This document shows, piece after piece, positions 45,476 to 53,362 of a stretch of 64,000 nt of DNA (within the stretch, counting starts at the first letter, position 1; the number at the start of each line of letters is the position of its first letter). The position numbers were made by a program, and so were the translations under genes. This DNA is from Halorarius litoreus. Its GTDB lineage: Archaea > Halobacteriota > Halobacteria > Halobacteriales > Haloarculaceae. The stretch is taken from the NCBI RefSeq assembly GCF_024362405.1, contig NZ_CP101454.1, positions 2,790,001 to 2,854,000 on the forward strand. Reading direction: 5' to 3'. Below the pieces are notes generated by a model. That model was not told where the DNA came from. It searched no databases and saw only the letters and a list, made by a program, of their open reading frames with translations.

Positions 45476-45525
45476 CTACCGAGACTCCCGCTGTTCTACT
45501 TTGTTCAACTCGATGAGCAGCCGGA
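45476..45525 (-). repeat. Chorismate mutase 3'-end copy C (within the living gene)
   Basis: This is the gene's own 3' end: LIELNKVEQRESR and TAG. Copies A and B differ by scattered substitutions and no indels through the stop codon. Confidence 0.85.
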
Positions 45526-45742
45526 ACACCGCTTTCACGAGGTTCGAGTCGACGTCGAACCGCTCGGCGTTCTCGCCAGCGCGGTCCATCACGGCCTCCT
45601 CCTGCCCCTCGTCGGTCGTGGGGATGTCGTTCTCGCGTTTCACCTGTGCCACCGATTCGGCGACGTACGTCCGCTGGGCGATGAGTTCGACGATCTGTCG
45701 GTCGATGTTCTCGATCTCCTCGCGGAGTTCGTCGAGGTTCAT
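45476..45742 (-). CDS. aroQ: Chorismate mutase (AroQ class)
   Basis: 88 residues, all helical: MNLDELREEIENIDRQIVELIAQRTYVAESVAQVKRE (in part), then ENAERFDVDSNLVKAVFRLLIELNKVEQRESR. AroQ-type mutase converts chorismate to prephenate for Phe and Tyr. Conserved Arg and Lys residues for the active site are present in the first helix (ID-R) and VKREN. The start ATG at 45742 makes an ATGA overlap with shikimate kinase; an ATG at 45781 would add 13 residues. The gene's 3' end is duplicated twice downstream (see repeats). Confidence 0.92.
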   Translation of the reverse strand: MNLDELREEIENIDRQIVELIAQRTYVAESVAQVKRENDIPTTDEGQEEAVMDRAGENAERFDVDSNLVKAVFRLLIELNKVEQRESR

Positions 45743-46584
45743 GTCGTCCGTGCGCCGTCCGTCTGTGTCTGTGTCAGCCATGTCGTACCCTCGTAGTCGC
45801 GCCATCGTTCTTCGACCCGTTCCAGCGCCTCGCGGTTGCCAATCGCGGTATAACTCGGTCCCGTGCCCGACAGCGAGACGCCCGCTGCATCTGGGAGGGC
45901 GTCGACCATCGGGGTCGTCGGGAACTCGAGTGCCCCGCAGAACGCGAAGCCGTTGACCGTCATGGCGGTCGCGTACCGTGAGTCGAGCGCGAGTTCCTTG
46001 ACCAGTGCGGCCATCGGGGCCACGCGCTCACACCGCGAGACGTCCGCATCCGCCGAAAACGCCTGCTCGTCGGGCGCGTAGACGAGCACGCTGTAGTCGA
46101 GTACCTCTCTCGACAGGAGTTCATCGTTCGCGTTGTCCGTCACGGTCACCCCGCCGAGCATCGACGCGGAGGCGTCGTCGAACGCCCCCGTGACCGTCAC
46201 GCCGGCCTCGCGGGCGGCATCGACGCCGATGCGGCAGGCGTCTTCTCGCCCGAGGTCCGCATCGAGCGCGTCGAGCGTTGCCAGCACCGTCGCGTTCGCG
46301 GCCGCCGAGGAGGACTTCAGGCCGCCGGCCATCGGCACGTCGCTCTCCGTGCGGACGTGGCCGCCCTCGCCGTCGCCGAAGCGGTCGACGACGCGGCGGA
46401 CGCAGGTCTCGACGAGCGTGGTGTCCGCATCTGGTGCCTCAGCTATCTCGCCGGTCACCTCGCCGGAGTCATCGAGCGTCACCTCGGCGGTGGTGTACTC
46501 GTCGATGGCGAACGCGGAGCCGTAGCCCGTGGCGAGCGCGTTGAGGACCGTCCCTGCGGCGGGGGCCCTCGCGGAGCCGTGCAT
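45739..46584 (-). CDS. aroK: Archaeal shikimate kinase (GHMP type)
   Basis: 281 residues of the GHMP kinase superfamily, the archaeal replacement for bacterial AroK. It phosphorylates shikimate. The ATP motif is SDVPMAGGLKSSSAAANATVLATL (in part, ~82-105). MHGSARAPAAGTVLNALATGYGSAFAID is the family start and GVSLSGTGPSYTAIG the C-terminal motif 3. ATG 46584 is chosen over a frame extending to 46740. It is co-transcribed with chorismate mutase by ATGA overlap. Confidence 0.94.
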   Translation of the reverse strand: MHGSARAPAAGTVLNALATGYGSAFAIDEYTTAEVTLDDSGEVTGEIAEAPDADTTLVETCVRRVVDRFGDGEGGHVRTESDVPMAGGLKSSSAAANATVLATLDALDADLGREDACRIGVDAAREAGVTVTGAFDDASASMLGGVTVTDNANDELLSREVLDYSVLVYAPDEQAFSADADVSRCERVAPMAALVKELALDSRYATAMTVNGFAFCGALEFPTTPMVDALPDAAGVSLSGTGPSYTAIGNREALERVEERWRDYEGTTWLTQTQTDGARTT

Positions 46585-46645
46585 CACGCGACACTCTGCC
46601 ACGATGCGGTAAAGCGGTGGCGGTCGGTGCCGGGTTTGCGAGGAG

Positions 46646-46670
46646 CGTGGCCGAGCGTAGCGAGGCCACG
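46646..46670. repeat. Palindromic GAGCG element
   Basis: Arms CGTGGCC and GGCCACG around GAGCGTAGCGA. It lies between shikimate kinase and the DUF5796-like gene, belonging to a loose family of palindromes in this window. Confidence 0.55.
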
Positions 46671-46784
46671 TTACAGCGAACGGCGACCGGAGGGAGCCGT
46701 GAGCTGCGTAGCCGAGCCACACGCGAGCCGCGTGGTACACCTCGGGTGCGAGCCGTTTTTCCCCGCGGCCGCCGAACTCCGGGT

Positions 46785-47228
46785 ATGAGCCTGCGGAACG
46801 ACATCGCGCCCGATACGCTCCCGATCTCGCTGGAGCCGGAGGGTATCGAGGTGCAGTATCAGGACGACCGGAGCGTGTTCTACCACGGCGTCCCGAAGAA
46901 GGCCGAGGGGAGCGTCATCTCCGGGCCCGGCAAGGACGTCCACGTGCTCGTCACCGACCCGACCGAGGAGGAGGGCGTGATGGTGTACGTCAACGACCGC
47001 AAGACCCACGACGAGATCTTGGAGTCGTCGGGGGTGGGTCGCATCGTCATCGACCGCGGCGAGACGGAGTCGGTGTTTCCGGGCGTCGAAGCGTCGAATC
47101 AGGGCTACCGTATCGAGGTCACTGCCGACCCCGAGCAGGCACGCGGCCGCGTGTTCGTGTTCGTCGAGGACGAGCTCTCGGAGCAGAGCTACGAAATTGT
47201 AACACCTGACACCGAAGACGACGACTGA
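46785..47228 (+). CDS. Conserved haloarchaeal protein (DUF5796-like)
   Basis: 147 residues starting MSLRNDIAPDTLPISLEPEGIEVQYQDDR. The central core DVHVLVTDPTEEEGVMVYVNDRKTHDEILESSGVGRIV and the end ARGRVFVFVEDELSEQSYEIV match what I remember as DUF5796, unknown function. There is no catalytic motif. A promoter-like CGTTTTTCC sits about 30 bases upstream of ATG 46785. The next gene starts at its last base. Confidence 0.85.
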   Translation: MSLRNDIAPDTLPISLEPEGIEVQYQDDRSVFYHGVPKKAEGSVISGPGKDVHVLVTDPTEEEGVMVYVNDRKTHDEILESSGVGRIVIDRGETESVFPGVEASNQGYRIEVTADPEQARGRVFVFVEDELSEQSYEIVTPDTEDDD

Positions 47229-47470
47229 TGCCGCTCCAGAAACGCTGGGAGTCGCTCGACCGCCGCGTCGTCGGCAAGGCACCCAACCGCTACGGCGTCG
47301 TCGAGTTCGGTGACGGGTCGGGAACGGTGCTCGCCATCGAGACCGGGGTGCTCCGCGACGTGCTGAAGGAGGCCGTTGCGTACGGCGATTATGCGCAGGT
47401 CCGGTGGCAGGCGGCACAGGACCGCGCGCACGCTGACCGTCTCGCCGACGAGCACCGCGACCGGCTCTGA
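47228..47470 (+). CDS. Small conserved protein (DUF7508-like)
   Basis: 80 residues starting MPLQKRWESLDRRVVGKAPNRYGVVEFGD. It is basic at the N-terminus with a predicted beta hairpin (GVVEFGDGSGTVLAIETG) and a helical C-terminus. Its first base overlaps the last base of the DUF5796-like stop codon, so the two genes are translationally coupled. Family membership is from memory and unproven; a nucleic-acid role is possible. Confidence 0.75.
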   Translation: MPLQKRWESLDRRVVGKAPNRYGVVEFGDGSGTVLAIETGVLRDVLKEAVAYGDYAQVRWQAAQDRAHADRLADEHRDRL

Positions 47471-47605
47471 TTACTGGATATACGCTGGTTCCTCGTGGTC
47501 GCAGGCAGTCTCGTGGTCCTCCGCGTCCACCTTCAGGTCGAACATCATCCCACAGCCCTCACAGACGTACCACGTCGTCCCGTCTCGTTGGGTCTGCTGC
47601 ACCAT
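47471..47605 (-). CDS. 44-residue zinc-finger microprotein
   Basis: ATG 47605 to TAA 47471 encodes a single zinc knuckle: CEGCGMMFDLKVDAEDHETACDHE in part, with Cys pairs CEGC and a following H...C. I recall similar haloarchaeal small zinc-finger proteins (DUF7128). Zinc microproteins of this size affect swarming or biofilm phenotypes in Haloferax. It is convergent with the preceding gene, adjacent at its stop. Confidence 0.75.
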   Translation of the reverse strand: MVQQTQRDGTTWYVCEGCGMMFDLKVDAEDHETACDHEEPAYIQ

Positions 47606-47656
47606 GTGCTATCTTCTACCACGCTCGGCAAAAGGCGTTTCTCCGCCCCTCGGTGG

Positions 47657-48322
47657 TCACTCCTCCGCGAACGTCGCCCGGCAGAACGCTTGCGGGGAGT
47701 CGATTTCGGTCACGTGAGCGGTCGCGACCTGTCGACCGTCACGTACGACCGTCACGCGGTCGACCGTCGGTCCGAACGCCGCGAGGTCGTGGGTCGAGAC
47801 CACGACGCCGTGGCCCGCGTCCCGGTAGTCAGCGAGGAAGGCGACCAGTTCGTCACGAGTCACGTCGTCGAGCGCCCCCAGTGGTTCGTCGAGCAGGAGC
47901 ACGTCGGGCTCGCGTGCCACCGCGAGCGCGAGGTCGAGCTTTCGGGCGAACCCGCCCGAGAGGTCACCCGCCACGCGCCCGCGGACCACATCGAGCCCGA
48001 GTCGGTCGGTCACCTCGGCGAGCCACTCGTCGTCGGCGCCGACGAACGCGCCGAACGTGTCGAGGTTCTCGGCGACCGTCAACGCGGGATAAAACGAGGG
48101 CGTCTGGAACGCACAGCCCACGGTGCGGTCGTCGGGGACCCGTATCTCGCCGCCGGACGCCGGTGTGAGCCCGAGCACGAGTCTGAGGAGCGTCGTCTTC
48201 CCACTGCCGTTCGGCCCGACGAGCGCGTGACACTCGTCGTCGCGAAACGCGAGGTCGACGCCGTCGACGGCGACCACGTCGCCGTACCGCTTTCGCACCC
48301 CAGTGAGTTCGATGTCAGGCAT
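47657..48322 (-). CDS. ABC transporter ATP-binding protein
   Basis: 221 residues. Walker A is LVGPNGSGKTTLLRLV (~34-49), the ABC signature is DLSGGFARKLDLALA (~119-133), Walker B is PDVLLLDEPLGALDD (~139-153), and the His switch is VVSTHDLAAFG. The family exports or modifies an unknown substrate with an ABC-2 permease. It overlaps the upstream permease gene by 8 bases. The likely operon is hypothetical protein, permease, ATPase. Confidence 0.94.
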   Translation of the reverse strand: MPDIELTGVRKRYGDVVAVDGVDLAFRDDECHALVGPNGSGKTTLLRLVLGLTPASGGEIRVPDDRTVGCAFQTPSFYPALTVAENLDTFGAFVGADDEWLAEVTDRLGLDVVRGRVAGDLSGGFARKLDLALAVAREPDVLLLDEPLGALDDVTRDELVAFLADYRDAGHGVVVSTHDLAAFGPTVDRVTVVRDGRQVATAHVTEIDSPQAFCRATFAEE

Positions 48323-49382
48323 GGCGTTCGTACCCCTCGATGGCGAGTTTCAGCGGGACGAGCGCGACCACGACGAGCACGAGCAGGCCGACGACCCAGA
48401 GCGCGTACTTCTCGATGCCGTGGCCCTTCAGCGCACTCCCACGAGCGAGGACGACGGCGTAGTGGGTGGGGACGCGCCGGATCACCTCGCGGCGCAGCGG
48501 CGAGAAGAACCCCGCCGGGTAGACGACTCCCGAGAACGCGAGTACCCCGAACAGCACCAGCACGTTCAGCAGGCGCCCCGTGGTCGAAAAGCGGGTGGCG
48601 AGGGTGATTGCGGCCGCGACCGCGCCACAGGCGAGGAACGTCGTGGCGTACGCGACGAGGGCACCGGGCGCGACCACGAGCGCGTCGTAGCCGAACCCCC
48701 ACGCGGCCGCCTGGAACACCACGATGGGGACGGCGAGGAGGGCGCCGAAGAACAGCAGCTTTCCGCCGACGACCGCCTCCAGCGAGGCCTCGACGCGGAG
48801 CCGGTCGAGTGCCGGCTCCTCGGCCGCGAGGTTGTACGGGAGGTAGGCGAACGCGAACGTCGCCACGAGGATGAACAGGAACGTCGGCAGGAGATACGCC
48901 GGAAGTCGCCGTTCCTGGCCGAGCGTCTCGCGCTCGACGACGATCCGCTTCTCCAGATTGTCGTTGAGGCTCTGCGAGACCACAGCCGTGAGCGCGCCGG
49001 ACGGCTCGCGATACGGCACCATGTCGCCGTCGATGGTGACCGTCATCGTCACTTCCGAGACGTTCCTGTCCGAGAGTCCGGCTGGCACGTCGACGACGGC
49101 GTAGACGGTCTCGCGTTCGAGCGCGGACACAGCCCGCGAGCGGTCGTCGTAGGCGATGGGTTTCGAGAACAGCCCGAGCGCCGCGGTCGCCACCTCGCGG
49201 TCGCCCAGCGTCACGTTCTCGCCCCCGACGACGGCGACCGGGGCGTCCGTCGGCAGGACGTGCTGGAAGAAGGTCGCACCGTAGGCGAACGCCGCGGGCA
49301 ACAGCACCAGAATCAGGAGCAGCGCGACGACGCGGTGGCGGCTCCACGCGAGTTCCTTCCGGAGGACGGTCCAGAGCGTCAT
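48315..49382 (-). CDS. ABC-2 type permease
   Basis: 355 residues with six or so transmembrane helices: one at the N-terminus (~18-38, VVALLLILVLLPAAFAYGA), a large extracellular loop (~40-170) containing Asp/Glu-rich segments, and the C-terminal cluster (~175-350). The layout matches ABC-2 exporters (YhgE/Pip-like loop). It is encoded between the membrane-anchored protein and the ATPase, overlapping both. Substrate unknown. Confidence 0.9.
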   Translation of the reverse strand: MTLWTVLRKELAWSRHRVVALLLILVLLPAAFAYGATFFQHVLPTDAPVAVVGGENVTLGDREVATAALGLFSKPIAYDDRSRAVSALERETVYAVVDVPAGLSDRNVSEVTMTVTIDGDMVPYREPSGALTAVVSQSLNDNLEKRIVVERETLGQERRLPAYLLPTFLFILVATFAFAYLPYNLAAEEPALDRLRVEASLEAVVGGKLLFFGALLAVPIVVFQAAAWGFGYDALVVAPGALVAYATTFLACGAVAAAITLATRFSTTGRLLNVLVLFGVLAFSGVVYPAGFFSPLRREVIRRVPTHYAVVLARGSALKGHGIEKYALWVVGLLVLVVVALVPLKLAIEGYERHA

Positions 49383-50344
49383 GTCGCGGCCTCCGCGTCG
49401 GACTGTGGCTGGGGCTGATTGCGATACAGGCCCCGGATGAGGGTCGGATAGTTCGAGGGCGCGCTCTCGTAGCGGGCGTGGACGACGCGGCCGTCCTGCT
49501 GAACACGAATCTTCCGCAACTCGGCTTTCAGCGAGGCGTTCGACGACTCGAACTCGTAGAAGGTGAGCCCGGCGTCGAGGATGGCCGCGACGCTCCCGGC
49601 GGTATCGGCGTCCTCGACGGTGACGTTCGTGGTCGCGAGCAGTCGCGTTCCGTTCCGGCGATAGGCGCCGTCGACAACCTCGACGCGCCGGATGCTCTCG
49701 CCGACGAACGGGTAGTTCGGGACCGTCTCGGGCTCGAACCGATAGGCGAACCGGGCGAACCCGCCGGTCGCCTCGAACCGCTCGCGGAGCGATCCCGACA
49801 GCGAGGCGTTCACGCCGGCAGCGACCGCCAGCGCGTCCCGGACCGCTGTCTCGTTCCCGAGGATGACACGGCCGTCGTCGAGGGTGGCGACCGCGTAGCC
49901 GTCACCGACGTGGGCGGGCCGGCCGTGGAGCGTCGTTTGCTGGAGGCTGACGTTCTCGGCGCGCTCGATGGCAGCGGGGAGCGCTGCGGTGTTCCAATCG
50001 GCGTGGACGATGCGCGCCTGGTACGAGCCGTTCGCTCGCCCGAAGTACGTCACGTTGTGGACCGCACCCTTCGGACCGTCGTCCCGGAAGGCGTACGACC
50101 GGCGGAAGTCGGGCCCCGAATAGAAGTCGACGGCCGACTGGAAGCGGAGCGACTGTCTGCTGGCGGTCGTCGTGTTCTCGTCGGCGCGCATCGGCTGGGT
50201 GTCGAGGTGACCGACGTAGTCGGCGGTCGCGGGGACGCTGTCTGCCGGGGAGGACGTCTGGGGCTGGTCGAGCACGACTGCCGCGCCCGCACCGACGACG
50301 GCGAGTACAGTGACAGCGGCGGCGACCTGCACCCGGGAAACCAT
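49379..50344 (-). CDS. Membrane-anchored extracellular protein of the ABC operon
   Basis: 321 residues. The N-terminal signal anchor RVQVAAAVTVLAVVGAGAAVVL (~4-25) is followed by a 295-residue exterior domain rich in Asn-X-Thr/Ser sequons (NVTYFG, NVSLQQ, NASLSG, NVTVED), so it is probably glycosylated. No family is recognised. ATG 50344 lies 27 bases from the box in the inverted repeat, the exact partner of the divergent AAA gene's box. It overlaps the permease by ATGA, suggesting it is the exporter's accessory or substrate-binding part. Confidence 0.8.
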   Translation of the reverse strand: MVSRVQVAAAVTVLAVVGAGAAVVLDQPQTSSPADSVPATADYVGHLDTQPMRADENTTTASRQSLRFQSAVDFYSGPDFRRSYAFRDDGPKGAVHNVTYFGRANGSYQARIVHADWNTAALPAAIERAENVSLQQTTLHGRPAHVGDGYAVATLDDGRVILGNETAVRDALAVAAGVNASLSGSLRERFEATGGFARFAYRFEPETVPNYPFVGESIRRVEVVDGAYRRNGTRLLATTNVTVEDADTAGSVAAILDAGLTFYEFESSNASLKAELRKIRVQQDGRVVHARYESAPSNYPTLIRGLYRNQPQPQSDAEAAT

Positions 50345-50367
50345 GTCACGCCGTGTGCCGGCGAGTG

Positions 50368-50414
50368 GCTTGAACCCACCGCCCTCGGACAGCGCCACGG
50401 CGGTGGGTTCAAGC
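50368..50414. promoter_or_regulatory. Mirror-image divergent promoter: 16-bp perfect inverted repeat
   Basis: Arms GCTTGAACCCACCGCC (50368-50383) and GGCGGTGGGTTCAAGC (50399-50414) flank a 15-base centre. Each arm carries TTCAAG, whose centre is about 27 bases upstream of a start codon: 50438 on + and 50344 on -. The arms therefore look like two identical BRE/TATA units facing outwards, or one operator covering both. Confidence 0.7.
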
Positions 50415-50437
50415 GACGCGGCCCCCTCGTGTCAGTC

Positions 50438-52543
50438 ATGACTGACGAGGGGATTCGGCTCCCCGTGAAAGCCGCCGAGAAGCGCGACGCCGGGCGGGGC
50501 GTCGCTCGCCTTCCAGAGTCCGCCCGCCGCCGACTGGGTGTCCTCTCCGGCGACACCGTCGTCGTCGAGGGGGCCAGACAAGCGGTTGCGAAGGTGTGGC
50601 CCGGCGTCGACGAGGACTGTATCCGCATCGACGCCGACACCCGTGCGAACGCGGGTGTCACGGTCGGTGACGAGGTACTCGTTCGCCGGGTCTCCGTCGA
50701 GGACGCCCGCCGCGTCACGCTCGACGTGCGCGGTGAGGTGCCCGACAACGCCGCCCCACTGTTCAAACGCGTACTCGTCGACCGGCCGCTCCACGCCGGC
50801 GACCAGGTCCACCTCGAGGGGTCGAACCTCCAGGCCAGCGTCCGCTCGACCGACCCGGACGGCATCGTGAAGGTGACCGAGCGGACCCGGCTCGAACTCG
50901 AAGGCGACACGGCGGAGGACACGCCGAGTGCGTCGTCTCGTAGCTCGACGACCTCGACGCCCCGAGCGACGACGGGCTCGCGCGCTGGCGGCGTCGCCTA
51001 CGAGGACATCGGCGGGCTGGACGACGAACTCGACCTCGTCCGCGAGATGATCGAGCTTCCGCTCACCGAGCCCGAACTGTTCCGAGAACTCGGCGTCGAA
51101 CCGCCGCGGGGCGTGCTTCTGCACGGCCCGCCAGGCACCGGGAAGACGCTCATCGCTCGCGCGGTCGCCAACGAGGTGAACGCCTCGTTCCGCGTCATCA
51201 ACGGCCCGGAAATCGTCTCGAAGTACAAGGGCGACAGCGAGGGCCGCCTGCGCGAGGTGTTCGACGACGCGGCGGCGAACCAGCCGGCCATCGTGTTCAT
51301 CGACGAACTCGACGCCATCGCCGGCGAGCGCGACGAGGAAGCCGACATGGAGAACCGGCTCGTCGCCCAACTGCTCACCCTGCTCGACGGGCTCGAAGAC
51401 CGGGGACAAGTCATCGTCATCGGCGCGACCAACCGCGTCGACAGCATCGACCCTGCCCTTCGGCGGGGTGGCCGGTTCGACCGCGAAATCGAAATCGGCG
51501 CGCCCGACGAGCGCGGCCGCCTCGAAATTCTGGAGGTACTCACTCGCGGAATGCCGCTCGCCGAGGACGTCGACCTCGAACGGCTCGCCGCGCGTACTCA
51601 CGGGTTCGTCGGTGCCGACGTGAAGACGCTCACCCAGGAGGCAGCGATGGCGGCGCTCCGCGACCGGACGAACCGCGAGCAGCTGTCCGTCACCCGTGCC
51701 GACTTCGAGGTGGCGCTCGCGGCCGTCGACCCGAGTGCGATGCGCGAGTACGTCGCGGAGGCTCCGGCCGTCTCGTTCGTGGACGTGGGTGGGCTGGACG
51801 ACGCGAAACAGGCGCTCCGCGAGGCTGTCGAGTGGCCGCTGCTGTACGGCCCGCTGTTCGAGGCGGCGAACACCGAGCCCCCGTCGGGCGTCCTGCTGTA
51901 CGGCCCGCCGGGAACGGGCAAGACCCTCCTGGCGAGAGCGCTCGCCGGTGAGACGGGGGTGAACTTCATCCACGTCGCCGGGCCCGAGCTCCTGGACAGA
52001 TACGTCGGCGAGTCCGAGAAGAGCGTCCGCGAGGTGTTCGACCGGGCCCGACAGGCCTCGCCCGCGATCCTCTTCTTCGACGAGATCGACGCCATCGCGT
52101 CCAAGCGTGGCGACGGCGAGGAGGTCACGGAACGAGTGGTCTCCCAGTTGCTCACGGAGATGGACAACGCCGCCGCGAACCCGAACGTGGTGGTGCTCGC
52201 CGCCACGAACCGCCGGGACGCACTGGACCCGGCGCTCCTCCGACCGGGGCGACTCGAATCCCACGTCAAGGTGCCCCAGCCCGATGCCGACGGCCGGCGC
52301 GCCATCCTCGCGGTCCACACCACCGGCAAACCCCTGCACGAGGACGTGGACCTCGACGCGCTGGCGGGCGAAACCGCGGGCTACTCGGGGGCCGAACTCG
52401 CGGCGCTCGTCCGGACGGCGTCGATTCGGGCGATTCGAGAGGTCGCCGACGGACTCGACCCCGACGTGGCCAACGAGCGCGGTGACGACGTGGTGATTCG
52501 CCCCGAACACTTCGAGGCGGCGCTCGACGCCAAGTCGAACTGA
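50438..52543 (+). CDS. Cdc48/VAT-like double AAA+ ATPase
   Basis: 701 residues. The N-terminal Cdc48-type double-psi barrel domain (~5-150) starts RLPVKAAEKRDAGRGVARL. The D1 AAA has HGPPGTGKTLIARA (Walker A) and AIVFIDELDAIAGER (Walker B). The D2 AAA has YGPPGTGKTLLARALAGE and AILFFDEIDAIASKR. Arg fingers and GRFDREIEIG/GRLESHVKVP sensor regions are present. It unfolds ubiquitin-like-tagged or other proteins for the proteasome in archaea. It is shorter than typical Cdc48 (~740) with a Ser/Thr-rich linker (~155-180). Divergent from an ABC exporter operon. Confidence 0.94.
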   Translation: MTDEGIRLPVKAAEKRDAGRGVARLPESARRRLGVLSGDTVVVEGARQAVAKVWPGVDEDCIRIDADTRANAGVTVGDEVLVRRVSVEDARRVTLDVRGEVPDNAAPLFKRVLVDRPLHAGDQVHLEGSNLQASVRSTDPDGIVKVTERTRLELEGDTAEDTPSASSRSSTTSTPRATTGSRAGGVAYEDIGGLDDELDLVREMIELPLTEPELFRELGVEPPRGVLLHGPPGTGKTLIARAVANEVNASFRVINGPEIVSKYKGDSEGRLREVFDDAAANQPAIVFIDELDAIAGERDEEADMENRLVAQLLTLLDGLEDRGQVIVIGATNRVDSIDPALRRGGRFDREIEIGAPDERGRLEILEVLTRGMPLAEDVDLERLAARTHGFVGADVKTLTQEAAMAALRDRTNREQLSVTRADFEVALAAVDPSAMREYVAEAPAVSFVDVGGLDDAKQALREAVEWPLLYGPLFEAANTEPPSGVLLYGPPGTGKTLLARALAGETGVNFIHVAGPELLDRYVGESEKSVREVFDRARQASPAILFFDEIDAIASKRGDGEEVTERVVSQLLTEMDNAAANPNVVVLAATNRRDALDPALLRPGRLESHVKVPQPDADGRRAILAVHTTGKPLHEDVDLDALAGETAGYSGAELAALVRTASIRAIREVADGLDPDVANERGDDVVIRPEHFEAALDAKSN

Positions 52544-52552
52544 CTCCGGAAG

Positions 52553-53260
52553 CTATCGTTTCTCCAGTGCGGCCCGGTAGTACGGGTTCGCCGCGTCGTC
52601 GCCGTGGTCGACGTCGGCGACGCGCCAGTCCGTTCCGACGACGGCCTCCCGGAGTCGCTCGGGGGAGAATAGCAGGAACAGCAGCTCCCTCCCCACGTCG
52701 CCCTCGTACTCGAAGTGGAACACCCGGTGGGCGAGCCCCGGTTCTGGCAGCGGCCGGTACCCGAGGAGCTTCGCCGTGTCCGCCCGCGCCGGGTCGTAGG
52801 CGTCGACGACCGCCCGGGCGTCGGGCGTCGTGACACACGCGAGGTCCGCGAGCAGTGCCGAGACGCCACGGAGCGAGCCAGCGAGCCCGAGCTGGGTGCC
52901 GATGGCCAGCGCCGACTGGAAACGGTCGCGTGGGAACGTCTCCTGGAGCTCGAACATGTCGACGACGCGGGCGTCGGTGACTCCGTACTCGCGGGCGGTC
53001 TCGACGAGGTGCTCGCTCACGTCGGTCGCGACGACCTCTATCCGTTCCTGCAGGACGACGGCGTGACGGCCGACGCCACTGCCCACGTCCAACAACGGGC
53101 CGTCGAGCGACTCCAGCAGTGGGTCAGTGCCGTCGTACGGCGTGAAGTAGAACGCCCGGATGGGATGGTCTTCTCTGTCCGCGCCGTCGAGTCGCCACAG
53201 CGGCTCGGATTGCTCTCCCTGTGCGAACTCGCGGATGGCACGACCGTATGGGTCGGGCAT
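52553..53260 (-). CDS. Class I SAM-dependent methyltransferase
   Basis: 235 residues. SAM motif I is GPLLDVGSGVGRHAVVLQE (~55-73), then VVATDVSEHLVETAREYGV and the later FQSALAIGTQLGLAG. The N-terminal 45 residues (MPDPYGRAIREFAQGEQSEPLW) precede the fold. ATG 53260 is chosen; a frame reaching 53311 lacks family support. It is convergent with the Cdc48-like gene, 9 bases away. Substrate unknown. Confidence 0.88.
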   Translation of the reverse strand: MPDPYGRAIREFAQGEQSEPLWRLDGADREDHPIRAFYFTPYDGTDPLLESLDGPLLDVGSGVGRHAVVLQERIEVVATDVSEHLVETAREYGVTDARVVDMFELQETFPRDRFQSALAIGTQLGLAGSLRGVSALLADLACVTTPDARAVVDAYDPARADTAKLLGYRPLPEPGLAHRVFHFEYEGDVGRELLFLLFSPERLREAVVGTDWRVADVDHGDDAANPYYRAALEKR

Positions 53261-53362
53261 GGAACGAAGAGGATGCGCGGATATTAACAGCCTTTTGAGG
53301 TGTGGTCCCAATTAACGTGTGACACAGTACCATCCTTCGCTGGCGCAGAGTGGATCAGCCGC

